DNA of 64,000 nucleotides, taken from assembly GCA_965140365.1 (NCBI GenBank), contig OZ223196.1. The stretch is one strand, 5' to 3'. Both the position numbers and the translations under genes were made by a program. Each line of letters starts with the position of its first letter. Position 1 is the first letter of the stretch. Shown here piece after piece: positions 14,885 to 22,289 of the stretch. The stretch is from Hydrogenovibrio sp965140365 (GTDB lineage Bacteria; Pseudomonadota; Gammaproteobacteria; Thiomicrospirales; Thiomicrospiraceae). Under the pieces are notes generated by a model. That model was not told the origin of the DNA. It saw nothing but the letters and a program-made list of their open reading frames with translations, and searched no databases.

Positions 14885-17005
14885 ATGAACAAAACTCAAT
14901 TTTTTGCGATAACACCGCTCGCATTAGCGATGTTCGGCCCCCACAATGTGGCGTTAGCCACACCTGAAAAAACGACGCTAGCACCGATCACCGTTCAATC
15001 CGCATCCGCAAAACAAAAACGCGACAAGATGTTGAAGCTGAAAGATTCCATCGTTCACACCGAAGTGATCACTCAGGAAAAAATTGAAAAGAAGCAAGCC
15101 GGCAGCCTAACTCAAGCCATTGAGAATGAGCCAGGGGTTAAAGTCAGTACCGACTGCTCACTGTGCGGGGTCAAACGCGTTATGTTGAATGGGTTGAAAG
15201 GTGAACACACTACCTTAATGATTAACGGCGTACCGAACAGTTCCATTATGGAAGGTTTTTATGGTTACGACGCCATCCCGATGGCGGGTGTCACATCAGT
15301 GGAAATCGCTCGTGGTGCTGGTGCCTCGCTTATTGCGCCCGAAGCCATTGGCGGTGTCATTAACGTCGTCACCGCCAAACCGACCGACGACCGTTTGGAA
15401 TTCGACCTTTCTCAGGGCAATCAAGATTACCGAAAATACCAGATCGTCGGCACCAAAGTCAGTGAAGACAAAGACACCGCCCTTTTTGTTTCCGCTCAAT
15501 CCGACAATCGCGGGCAGGTTGATGAAGACAACAACTGGGTAAACGAGTCCCCCTCTTTGGAAAACCGCGCTCTGGTCGCCCAGGTCTGGTTAAAAGCGTC
15601 GGAAGCCGACAATCTCGATTTCCGCCTGACCGATCAGCGCTCGGAAGTCTTCGGCGGCCCCATGGTCGACACCCCATTTGCCGCTTCGGAAAAAGCGGCG
15701 GAAACCTCTCAACCCGGTACGGCGGCTTTTGTGGACAATAACATCAATAATCGCCCGGATATGACCGCCGGCGCCTCGCCGAGGGATTTCTTGGAAAACA
15801 TCGTCACCACCAAACAGGCCTATACCGGCAAATGGCAACATGAATTTTCACCCGATCTGCAAACACAAGTCACCGGTTCCTATGTCGACATTACCATGGA
15901 CTCCATTTACGAAGGCATCACCTACAAAGCCGATCAGGACATTTATTATGCCGATGCACGAGCCGACTATTTCTTAAACGACACCAACGCCTTAACGTTT
16001 GGCGTGGACTTGAAAGACGACACCTACCGTTCCGAATCCACCGGCGGCACTTTGCCCGCCAACGATTCCTACGATCTGAATACCTATGGCGCTTATATTC
16101 GTGATATCTGGACGGCGTCTTCTAAACTGGAAGTGTCTCTGGCTTTACGAGCCGATAACGTCAATGTGGATTTCGTTGATCAGGATCGACACTTTAACGA
16201 AACCGTTGTCGCCCCGCGTCTGCATATCCGCTACGATCACAACTTCAACTGGACGTCCCGTTTTTCCGCCGGACAAGGTTATCGCGTTCCTCTGGCGTTT
16301 TTTGAAACCGATCACGGCATTGTCGACGACGGTTTTTCCGTTGGTGTCGATCAACTGGAAAAATCCAACTCAGCGCAATACAGCCTAGCCTATAACGGGG
16401 CCCGAACCACTTTTGAAACCAGTTATACCTGGACGGCAGTGGAAAACCTGGCCATGCTGGAAACCATTCATAATATTCCAACGCTGGTCAACAGCCCGGA
16501 TACCGGAACGGTACAGCATGCCGACGTGTCGGCCACTTACCAACTGACCGGGCACTGGTCGGCCGGCGGCACGGTGGAAGGTTTCTTCTACGACAAAAAC
16601 TACCGCGACACCTTCAGCATCATTCCGGTGGAACAGCGTGTGCGTTTGATGGCCGACTATGAAGGGCACGGCTGGGAATTCAACGCCACAGCTACCTGGA
16701 TTGGTGAACGCGATTATAAAGATTACAGCAATGCCGATTACGACCAGCATTACGACGATAAAGCCAATACCGAAAGCAAAGGCGATCACTCCCCGGCTTA
16801 CTACACGGTGGACGTCAGAATCGCCAAATCGCTCGGTAACCATTGGAAAGTCTACGCCGGTGCCAATAACCTGTTTGATTACACCCAAACCGGAGAAGGC
16901 GATTCGCCACTCTTTTATGATACGGACGGCAATGTCGACGTCACTCATATTTGGGGACCACTACGCGGTCGTTTAATTTACGGCGGTATTAACGCCAAAT
17001 TCTAA
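14885..17005 (+). CDS. TonB-dependent outer-membrane receptor (probably iron related)
   Basis: A 706-residue receptor. I take ATG 14885 (MNKTQFFAITPLALAMFG) because it gives a proper signal peptide ending near ALA-TPEK; the frame is open further upstream. A TonB-box-like TLAPITVQSA follows cleavage. The plug domain runs to about residue 165 and includes GLKGEHTTLMINGVPNSS and VEIARGAGASLIAPEAIGGV, and the 22-strand barrel ends in YGGINAKF. The plug carries a pair of cysteines, DCSLCGVK (about 87-94). Such receptors import ferric complexes, haem, cobalamin or other scarce ligands using TonB energy. Fur-like sites upstream and the imelysin/DUF1513 neighbours favour an iron ligand. The specific ligand cannot be read from the sequence. 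Confidence 0.92.
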   Translation: MNKTQFFAITPLALAMFGPHNVALATPEKTTLAPITVQSASAKQKRDKMLKLKDSIVHTEVITQEKIEKKQAGSLTQAIENEPGVKVSTDCSLCGVKRVMLNGLKGEHTTLMINGVPNSSIMEGFYGYDAIPMAGVTSVEIARGAGASLIAPEAIGGVINVVTAKPTDDRLEFDLSQGNQDYRKYQIVGTKVSEDKDTALFVSAQSDNRGQVDEDNNWVNESPSLENRALVAQVWLKASEADNLDFRLTDQRSEVFGGPMVDTPFAASEKAAETSQPGTAAFVDNNINNRPDMTAGASPRDFLENIVTTKQAYTGKWQHEFSPDLQTQVTGSYVDITMDSIYEGITYKADQDIYYADARADYFLNDTNALTFGVDLKDDTYRSESTGGTLPANDSYDLNTYGAYIRDIWTASSKLEVSLALRADNVNVDFVDQDRHFNETVVAPRLHIRYDHNFNWTSRFSAGQGYRVPLAFFETDHGIVDDGFSVGVDQLEKSNSAQYSLAYNGARTTFETSYTWTAVENLAMLETIHNIPTLVNSPDTGTVQHADVSATYQLTGHWSAGGTVEGFFYDKNYRDTFSIIPVEQRVRLMADYEGHGWEFNATATWIGERDYKDYSNADYDQHYDDKANTESKGDHSPAYYTVDVRIAKSLGNHWKVYAGANNLFDYTQTGEGDSPLFYDTDGNVDVTHIWGPLRGRLIYGGINAKF

Positions 17006-17111
17006 ACAAAGCCCCATTCCTTTCAAATCGGTTAAACTCAATCACATCCATGCATTGGGTTTAAACCATCCACATGTCCTTTATACCGCTTTTATTATTC
17101 ACCAGGTCTGG

Positions 17112-18185
17112 TCAAATTAAGTCTTTTTCTAAAAAACGGACTTTTAGATGGCTTTGCATGGTGGTTAGCCAAATTTGGCCAGGCCTGGCTTCAAAGAGAT
17201 AACAGTAAGACAACCAAGCGCCATCGCATTGCGCGAGCACTTTGGGTTTTGACCAGGTCTGGCCGTCATCGTCCGACCAAATCAAGCACAATTCCGCCCG
17301 ATACCAAGAAGCGGCAACTTCGGAAAAGAGTCCGGCCACTCGTGGCGCGGTGCCGTCTTGTGTATTGGTCAGAGGGTTATACGCCAACAGCAATCGTCCG
17401 CTTTGCAAACGGCACAACATGCCCGGCGAACTGCTGGCTTCCAAGCCTGGCGATAACTGCGTCCAAGTTCGCCCCTTATCCTCGGAATAGGCATTCCAAA
17501 ACCAATCGAGATTGGTGCGAATCAGATACCAAACCCGCCCGTCTTTCAGTTCAACCAAACTGCCTTCAAAGCAACCGGCATGATGTCCTTGCCCACCGAT
17601 ATCCAGTTTATTACTGGCTTGCCAAGTCTGGCCCTCGTCTTCCGAGCGATAGGTCAAGCTGTAATGACGACCGGTCTCATAATCGAGGTTTTGTGCCGCC
17701 ATTACCAGCTCGCCACTGCCGAGTTGAACCATAGTGGTGGTCGCCCCGCAATACCCTTTCGACACCAACACGGGCGCTTCCCAGGTATAACCGCCATCCA
17801 AACTGCGTACGGACCACAAAACAATTTGGGTGTTTTGTGTGGGTTTGTTGGCTTTCCGTCGCCAATTAAAATGATAATCGGCCAAATTCAAAAAGCCCAG
17901 CACGATAACACCCAATTCAGTCACACACAAACTGTGCGAATCATGCGCTTCAAACCCGTCACTGGAAAATAATGGCGCGGAATCCCAACTTTGACCATCA
18001 TCTTTAGAGATAAGCGCCTGCGTTGCCTTGATGCAAACGATTTCACCTTGCTCGTTACGAACAAACGGCCCGGTTTGTTCAATGCCCAACGGTTGCACGC
18101 TATCATTCAAATAAACACTCGTCTCGGTTTTCGGCGCCCGTTTAAAATCCAGTTGAATGTCAGGATAGGCTTTCATCGTGTCCAT
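17112..18185 (-). CDS. Sialidase-fold (BNR/Asp-box repeat) protein, cytoplasmic
   Basis: A protein of about 357 residues with five Asp-box repeats of the S-x-D-x-G-x-T-W type: SKDDGQSW, SLDGGYTW, SEDEGQTW, SEDKGRTW and SDDDGQTW. They are spaced about 50-60 residues apart, indicating a six-bladed beta-propeller. The family includes exo-sialidases and related glycosidases or binding proteins. No signal peptide is visible, which is unusual for an enzyme acting on external glycans. Starts at 18191 (TTG), 18185 (ATG) or 18176 (ATG) are all possible; 18185 is chosen. It follows hemJ by about 12 bases and is probably co-transcribed with it. Three CCAGG(C/T)CTGG palindromes lie in or at its 3' end (17102, 17179, 17253). 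Confidence 0.78.
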   Translation of the reverse strand: MDTMKAYPDIQLDFKRAPKTETSVYLNDSVQPLGIEQTGPFVRNEQGEIVCIKATQALISKDDGQSWDSAPLFSSDGFEAHDSHSLCVTELGVIVLGFLNLADYHFNWRRKANKPTQNTQIVLWSVRSLDGGYTWEAPVLVSKGYCGATTTMVQLGSGELVMAAQNLDYETGRHYSLTYRSEDEGQTWQASNKLDIGGQGHHAGCFEGSLVELKDGRVWYLIRTNLDWFWNAYSEDKGRTWTQLSPGLEASSSPGMLCRLQSGRLLLAYNPLTNTQDGTAPRVAGLFSEVAASWYRAELCLIWSDDDGQTWSKPKVLAQCDGAWLSYCYLFEARPGQIWLTTMQSHLKVRFLEKDLI

Positions 18186-18197
18186 CACCAAGTGTGT

Positions 18198-18659
18198 TTA
18201 AAAAGGTTTAACGACGACCAAAATCAAAATCACAATGGTCAGCAAGAGCGGAATTTCATTGGCCCAACGATAATAAACCCCGCTGTGATTCAAGTGCCCT
18301 TCCTGCATTTCATCGGTGCGCTTTTTCGTCCAATAGTGATACCCTAACAATAGAATCACAAATAAAATTTTCGCGTGCAGCCACCCCATACCTTGCGCCA
18401 ATGGCCAATACGCCAGCCATAACCAAAGTCCGGTTCCCACCGCCAGCACCATCATAATGGTCATAAATTTATACAGTTTTTTGGCCATTATCGCCAAACG
18501 GTCCACCTGTTCACCAGCCGCCTGACCTTCAACAAAATGCACAAAAATACGCGGTAAATAAAAGATTCCCGCCATCCAAGACATCATAAACAGAATATGA
18601 AAAGTTTTTAACCACAACACGTCGATTTTCTCCAATACGGTTTTTAGAATCTGTATCAT
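18198..18659 (-). CDS. hemJ: Protoporphyrinogen IX oxidase HemJ (CopD-like membrane protein)
   Basis: A 153-residue inner-membrane protein with four predicted hydrophobic helices. The HemJ signature KTFHILFMMSWMAGIFYLPRIFVH carries the conserved His (21) and Arg. The middle segment WLHAKILFVILLLGYHYW and the C-terminal YYRWANEIPLLLTI complete the family pattern. HemJ oxidises protoporphyrinogen IX to protoporphyrin IX, the penultimate step of haem synthesis, in bacteria lacking HemY or HemG. Haem supply is relevant to the many c-type cytochrome genes in this window. It is transcribed divergently from slyD and is followed closely by the Asp-box gene. Confidence 0.88.
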   Translation of the reverse strand: MIQILKTVLEKIDVLWLKTFHILFMMSWMAGIFYLPRIFVHFVEGQAAGEQVDRLAIMAKKLYKFMTIMMVLAVGTGLWLWLAYWPLAQGMGWLHAKILFVILLLGYHYWTKKRTDEMQEGHLNHSGVYYRWANEIPLLLTIVILILVVVKPF

Positions 18660-18703
18660 ACAATTTCTAACGATTCAAAACATGAACAAAACAGGACTTT
18701 AAG

Positions 18704-19186
18704 ATGAAAATTGAACAAAATAAAGTTGGCATGATCAACTACTCTTTGACGGATTCCGAAGGCAACTTAATCGATTCTTCAAACGGTCAGGCGCTGGCTT
18801 ATTTGCACGGTCATTCCAATCTTATTCCTGGTTTGGAAAAAGAGCTTGAAGGTAAAACCACCGGCGATAAATTCAACGCAAACATTCCAGCCGGCGAAGC
18901 CTACGGTGACATCGAACCGAACTTGATTCAAGAAGGTGTACCGAAAAGCATGTTCCAGGGTGTCGAAAACCTGGAAGTCGGCATGCGTTTCGAAGCCCAA
19001 TCCGAACAAGGCGTTCACTCGGTTGAAATCACCGACATTCAAGACGAAACGGTCACCGTGGATGGTAACCACCCATTGGCGGGTAAAGATTTGAACTTTG
19101 ACATTGAAGTTATGGGCGTACGTGATGCCACCGAAGAAGAGTTGGAACACGGCCACGCACACGGCGACGGCGGACACCAGCACTAA
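18704..19186 (+). CDS. slyD: FKBP-type peptidyl-prolyl cis-trans isomerase SlyD
   Basis: A 160-residue cytoplasmic prolyl isomerase and chaperone. The FKBP domain is interrupted by the insert-in-flap domain usual for SlyD (about residues 65-130). The segments DSSNGQALAYLHGHSNLIPGLE and GNHPLAGKDLNFDIEV are diagnostic. The tail is rich in histidine (HGHAHGDGGHQH), consistent with nickel or other metal binding as in E. coli SlyD, though shorter. SlyD helps nickel delivery to hydrogenases in some bacteria; no hydrogenase gene is visible here. It is monocistronic, with a bidirectional terminator downstream. Confidence 0.93.
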   Translation: MKIEQNKVGMINYSLTDSEGNLIDSSNGQALAYLHGHSNLIPGLEKELEGKTTGDKFNANIPAGEAYGDIEPNLIQEGVPKSMFQGVENLEVGMRFEAQSEQGVHSVEITDIQDETVTVDGNHPLAGKDLNFDIEVMGVRDATEEELEHGHAHGDGGHQH

Positions 19187-19203
19187 AAGCTAAAAGCTTG
19201 AAC

Positions 19204-19242
19204 AAAAAAGCGCTGAGAATGATTACATTCCAGCGCTTTTTT
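19204..19242. terminator. Bidirectional terminator between slyD and ycgN-like gene
   Basis: A-run, GCGCTG, GAATG, 4-base loop, CATTC, CAGCGC and T-run form a near-perfect long hairpin between convergent genes. Confidence 0.85.
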
Positions 19243-19279
19243 ATATCCGCTACAAGGCGTCCGATATATTGAAATGGCT

Positions 19280-19729
19280 TTACGGCTTTTCCATCAGATA
19301 GTCTTCGTAATCCAACCCCGGTCGATCCACCACCACCGGAATCGCCAACAACCCAACCCCGGCCTTTTTAACCGAGTCTTTATGGCCCGATACCAGCGGG
19401 TGCCAACCCGGTAAAGGATCGCCGCGCAACAACACCCGATAACCGCAGGTATCCGGTAGCCAATCAAACTCGGCGACCCGCTCCACCGTCAAATTAACGC
19501 AGGTTGGTACATTCACCGAACGATTCGCATAATCGGAACACGCCGCCGTTTGGGTATCCGAATACGGGCAAACCACGCGGGTATAAACAATTTCGTCGGT
19601 CTCATCGTCCTGTAATTTTGTTAAACAACATAAGCCGCAACCATCGCAAATCGCTTCCCACTCACTTGGAGTCATTTCCGCCAAGGTTTTGATTTCCCAA
19701 AAAGGTTTTTCAGGCGTCTTATCCGTCAT
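19280..19729 (-). CDS. YcgN family (UPF0260) cysteine-cluster protein
   Basis: A 149-residue cytoplasmic protein of the UPF0260/YcgN family. The key cysteines form the CDGCGLCCLTKLQD cluster (about residues 28-41), with further conserved cysteines in VVCPYSDTQTAACSDYANR and VPTCVNLT. This belongs to the broader YkgJ-type Fe/Zn-cluster superfamily, and its function has not been defined. The LPDTCGYRVLLRGDPLPGWHPLVSG block near the C-terminus is strongly conserved. It lies 1 base downstream of the pseudouridine synthase gene on the same strand, so the two form an operon. Confidence 0.9.
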   Translation of the reverse strand: MTDKTPEKPFWEIKTLAEMTPSEWEAICDGCGLCCLTKLQDDETDEIVYTRVVCPYSDTQTAACSDYANRSVNVPTCVNLTVERVAEFDWLPDTCGYRVLLRGDPLPGWHPLVSGHKDSVKKAGVGLLAIPVVVDRPGLDYEDYLMEKP

Positions 19730-19730
19730 C

Positions 19731-20450
19731 TCATTTCTCTTTTTTCTTGAAAAACCGCCAAGGCGCTTGCCATTCGTTCAAACAAGCGTCGGCGGCGTCA
19801 CTTAAAAAGCGTTCGCCCTGATCCGGCTTCAAAACAAACTCATACTCTTCATCTTGATAAACAAATCGCAACCCATAAGCGTGCAAATAGCCACGTTCTT
19901 CATGGCGTGCTTTTTCCATGGCATCATAACGTTGATCGCCCGCAATCGGTGCGCCAAGGCTTTTCAATGCCACCCGTAACTGATGAGTTTTGCCGGTATG
20001 CGGTTTCAATAAAAACCAACGTTCATTCGGGCAACAACTCTGGGAAATAAATTGCGTCACGGCCGGGTTGGTTTGTGTGGTGGCCAATTTCCAACTGCCC
20101 CGACGCGCCGGAAGCATATCACCTTTCACCCAGCCTTGCTTTTTCTTCGGCTTGTGCGTGGAAACCGCCAGATAGTACTTTTCCACTTCACGCTGTTCAA
20201 ACAATGTTTGAAAGCGCTGCGCCGCCGACAAGTTAAGTGCAAAAATCACCAGGCCTGACGTCATTTTATCCAAACGATGCACCGGATACAGCTCAGGCAA
20301 TTCATATTGCTGTTGCAGCAAAACAGCCAGGCCTGGCTGTTTTTCACCCGCCGTGCCCGCCTCAGTGTGAAAGTCCAAACCGGCCGGTTTATTCACCACC
20401 CAGAAGTCCTGTCCCCGAAATACCGTTGAAATCCGCTGTGTCATTTGCAA
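19731..20450 (-). CDS. RluA-family RNA pseudouridine synthase
   Basis: A 239-residue pseudouridine synthase lacking an S4 domain. It starts directly with the catalytic domain (FWVVNKPAGLDFHTE). The active-site motif HRLDKMTSGLVIFAL (about residues 58-72) holds the catalytic Asp in the RLD. KTHQLRVALKSLGAPIAGDQRY (about 153-174) is the C-terminal family motif. The size and sequence suggest the small single-domain subgroup, as in TruC-like enzymes, but which RNA and uridine it modifies is not determinable. An unusual perfect 24-base palindrome (20320-20343) sits within its coding region, centred on a CCAGGCCTGG and read as QPGLAV. It is the first gene of an operon with the ycgN-like gene. Confidence 0.88.
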   Translation of the reverse strand: MQMTQRISTVFRGQDFWVVNKPAGLDFHTEAGTAGEKQPGLAVLLQQQYELPELYPVHRLDKMTSGLVIFALNLSAAQRFQTLFEQREVEKYYLAVSTHKPKKKQGWVKGDMLPARRGSWKLATTQTNPAVTQFISQSCCPNERWFLLKPHTGKTHQLRVALKSLGAPIAGDQRYDAMEKARHEERGYLHAYGLRFVYQDEEYEFVLKPDQGERFLSDAADACLNEWQAPWRFFKKKEK

Positions 20451-20498
20451 CCGTCATGGCCTAAAAAAGCGAAAGTTTACCGAATTCAAGGCCTTAAT

Positions 20499-20546
20499 TG
20501 TCATTTAATTTCATACCGCCGCTTCAAAAACAACAATTAAATGACA
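20499..20546. promoter_or_regulatory. 12-bp inverted repeat pair in the pseudouridine synthase / cheZ-like intergenic region
   Basis: TGTCATTTAATT (20499-20510) and AATTAAATGACA (20535-20546) are exact inverted copies 24 bases apart. They lie in the 241-base divergent gap between 20450 and 20692. They may be a regulator binding pair; there is no T-run to make them a terminator. Confidence 0.3.
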
Positions 20547-20600
20547 CTAAAAGATCACTAAAATTATTTAAATTTCAATACCTTAAGTTAACTTTAATTC

Positions 20601-20616
20601 TGGCATGCTTCTTGTA
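20601..20616 (+). promoter_or_regulatory. Candidate sigma-54 (-24/-12) promoter of the CheZ-like gene
   Basis: TGGCATGCTTCTTGTA fits the TGGCAYG-N4-TTGCW pattern except for T in place of C in the -12 element. It lies about 76 bases upstream of ATG 20692. Flagellar and chemotaxis genes in this group often use sigma-54, but a match this short can arise by chance. Confidence 0.35.
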
Positions 20617-20691
20617 ATGGTTCTGTTTGAATCAAACCAACAGGCGTTAAAACGTCAACAAATTGACAATCAAACACTGGGGAACTCTATT

Positions 20692-21150
20692 ATGGCGAGT
20701 AAAATGAATACATCACAAAAAGTCAGCACCTGTTTGGATTACATTGACCGACGCTTGGAAACCACGTCCGAACAAACCATCCAGATTGCTGAAATGATTA
20801 TTAACGATATCAAAGAGCTGACGGCGGCTTATCCGGAAGCCCTGAAAAACAATCAACTGAGAGAGCATGCCGAACGCGTGCGCACCACTCAAATGAAGTG
20901 GGTTAATCAATTGCATGACATTATTCTGGAGCAAACCAATCGGGATTTGAACGGCCAGGTCATTCAAGCGCTGCAGAACTTTATCAACACCATGAATAAA
21001 AAGCAGTTGAAACACCTGGATTTCGACATGCCCAGCGCCGTGAAACGGGACCACCCTGAACACGAGCATGAATACTTGACGCAGGAGCAGATTGAAGCCT
21101 TAATGGCGTCGGACATCAAACAACTGCCGGTATCGTCCACGCACCATTAA
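20692..21150 (+). CDS. Short CheZ-like chemotaxis phosphatase (putative)
   Basis: A 152-residue helical protein. ATG 20692 (MASKMNTSQK) is chosen for its GGGGA ribosome site and because the upstream extension is not conserved-looking. The stretch TNRDLNGQVIQALQNF (residues 82-97) matches the catalytic helix of CheZ. D85 and Q89 in DLNGQ have the D-x-x-x-Q spacing of the CheZ Asp and Gln that promote CheY-P dephosphorylation. The C-terminal YLTQEQIEALMAS (128-140) resembles the CheY-binding peptide at the end of CheZ. It is shorter than E. coli CheZ (214), lacking part of the long helical hairpin. No other chemotaxis core gene is adjacent; a chemoreceptor lies at 37-39 kb. Family membership is inferred from these motifs only. 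Confidence 0.6.
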   Translation: MASKMNTSQKVSTCLDYIDRRLETTSEQTIQIAEMIINDIKELTAAYPEALKNNQLREHAERVRTTQMKWVNQLHDIILEQTNRDLNGQVIQALQNFINTMNKKQLKHLDFDMPSAVKRDHPEHEHEYLTQEQIEALMASDIKQLPVSSTHH

Positions 21151-21199
21151 GCCAATCGGTTTAATGTCCTGTTCAATGTCGTTCACTGAACGGCAGACA

Positions 21200-21229
21200 T
21201 AAAAAAAGACCAGGCCTGGTCTTTTTTTA
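21200..21229. terminator. Bidirectional terminator built on CCAGGCCTGG
   Basis: A perfect palindrome of about 30 bases (A7-GA-CCAGGCCTGG-TC-T7) lies between the convergent cheZ-like and secF genes. Both strands have a T7 tail. Confidence 0.9.
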
Positions 21230-21258
21230 TATTTCCAATTTTCTGTCTGAAAACCGGA

Positions 21259-22275
21259 TTATTTTTTGCGCTTCGTCTGTTTGGCCGCGTCGCGTGCTTC
21301 ACGCTCCGCTTCCTGCTCTAGGAAAATGCGGTTTAACTCTTCTTCCTGAGCCGTCGCATCCGCGCCTTCCTTCACCGGTTTCATCAAGTCTTCTTTTGAC
21401 ACCCCTAACGCTAACGCAATGGAACTGGCGACATAGGTGGAGGAATAGGTCCCGACCACCACACCGACAATCAAGGCCAACGCGAAGTTGTGGATGATTT
21501 CCCCGCCAAGAACGAACAAGGCAATCAACACCAACAAGGTGGTCAAAGAGGTCATGATTGTACGCGACAACATTTGATTGATGGCCAGGTTGGTGACGTC
21601 TTCCGGCGTGCCGTCACGCACGGTTCGGAAATTCTCCCGCACCCGGTCGAAGACCACGATGGTATCATTCAAAGAATAACCGATGACCGCCAGCAAGGCC
21701 GCCAACACCGTCAAATCAAATTGGGCTTGCGTCCAGGCAAATACGCCTAACGTCACCACAACATCATGTACCAAGGCGGCAACAGAACCAATCGAAAAAC
21801 GGAATTCGAACCGTAAAGCGACATAAATCAAAATCCCGATCAAGGCATAAATCACGGATAAAGCACCGTCTTCGGTCAGTTCGTCCCCAACCTGCGGGCC
21901 GACAAACTCCACCCGACGCAACTCAAAACCATCGGAATGGTTGTCACGCAGGCCGTCCATCGCCATATTGCTGATTTGTGCGGAATTGACGCCGTCACGC
22001 GGCGCGATGCGAATCAAAACATCTTCTGCCGAACCGAAGTTCTGAACCACCGCTTCTTCAAAACCACTGACCTGTAAGGCATCGCGAATGTTGTCCACAT
22101 CGGCCGGCTCTTCGTACGACAGCTCGATAATCGTTCCGCCGGTGAAATCGATGCCAAGATTCAGACCTTTTACAAACAGTCCCACAACCGACAGTATGAC
22201 AAAAGCCAGCGAAACCCCCATCGCCAACTTGCGATGGCCCATAAAGTTATATTGTTTTTTTACTTGTGCGCTCAT
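21259..22275 (-). CDS. secF: Protein translocase subunit SecF
   Basis: A 338-residue inner-membrane protein, six TM helices with one large periplasmic loop after the first. The N-terminal GLNLGIDFTGGTIIELSYEEP matches the SecF signature. Helices four to six contain GYSLNDTIVVFDRVREN, the conserved charged segment of SecD/SecF proteins. SecDF uses the proton-motive force to help pull preproteins out of the SecYEG channel. The C-terminus is a basic cytoplasmic tail (AKQTKRKK). It follows secD by 14 bases in the yajC-secD-secF order conserved across proteobacteria. Confidence 0.97.
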   Translation of the reverse strand: MSAQVKKQYNFMGHRKLAMGVSLAFVILSVVGLFVKGLNLGIDFTGGTIIELSYEEPADVDNIRDALQVSGFEEAVVQNFGSAEDVLIRIAPRDGVNSAQISNMAMDGLRDNHSDGFELRRVEFVGPQVGDELTEDGALSVIYALIGILIYVALRFEFRFSIGSVAALVHDVVVTLGVFAWTQAQFDLTVLAALLAVIGYSLNDTIVVFDRVRENFRTVRDGTPEDVTNLAINQMLSRTIMTSLTTLLVLIALFVLGGEIIHNFALALIVGVVVGTYSSTYVASSIALALGVSKEDLMKPVKEGADATAQEEELNRIFLEQEAEREARDAAKQTKRKK

Positions 22276-22289
22276 AGTGTTTCTCCTGA

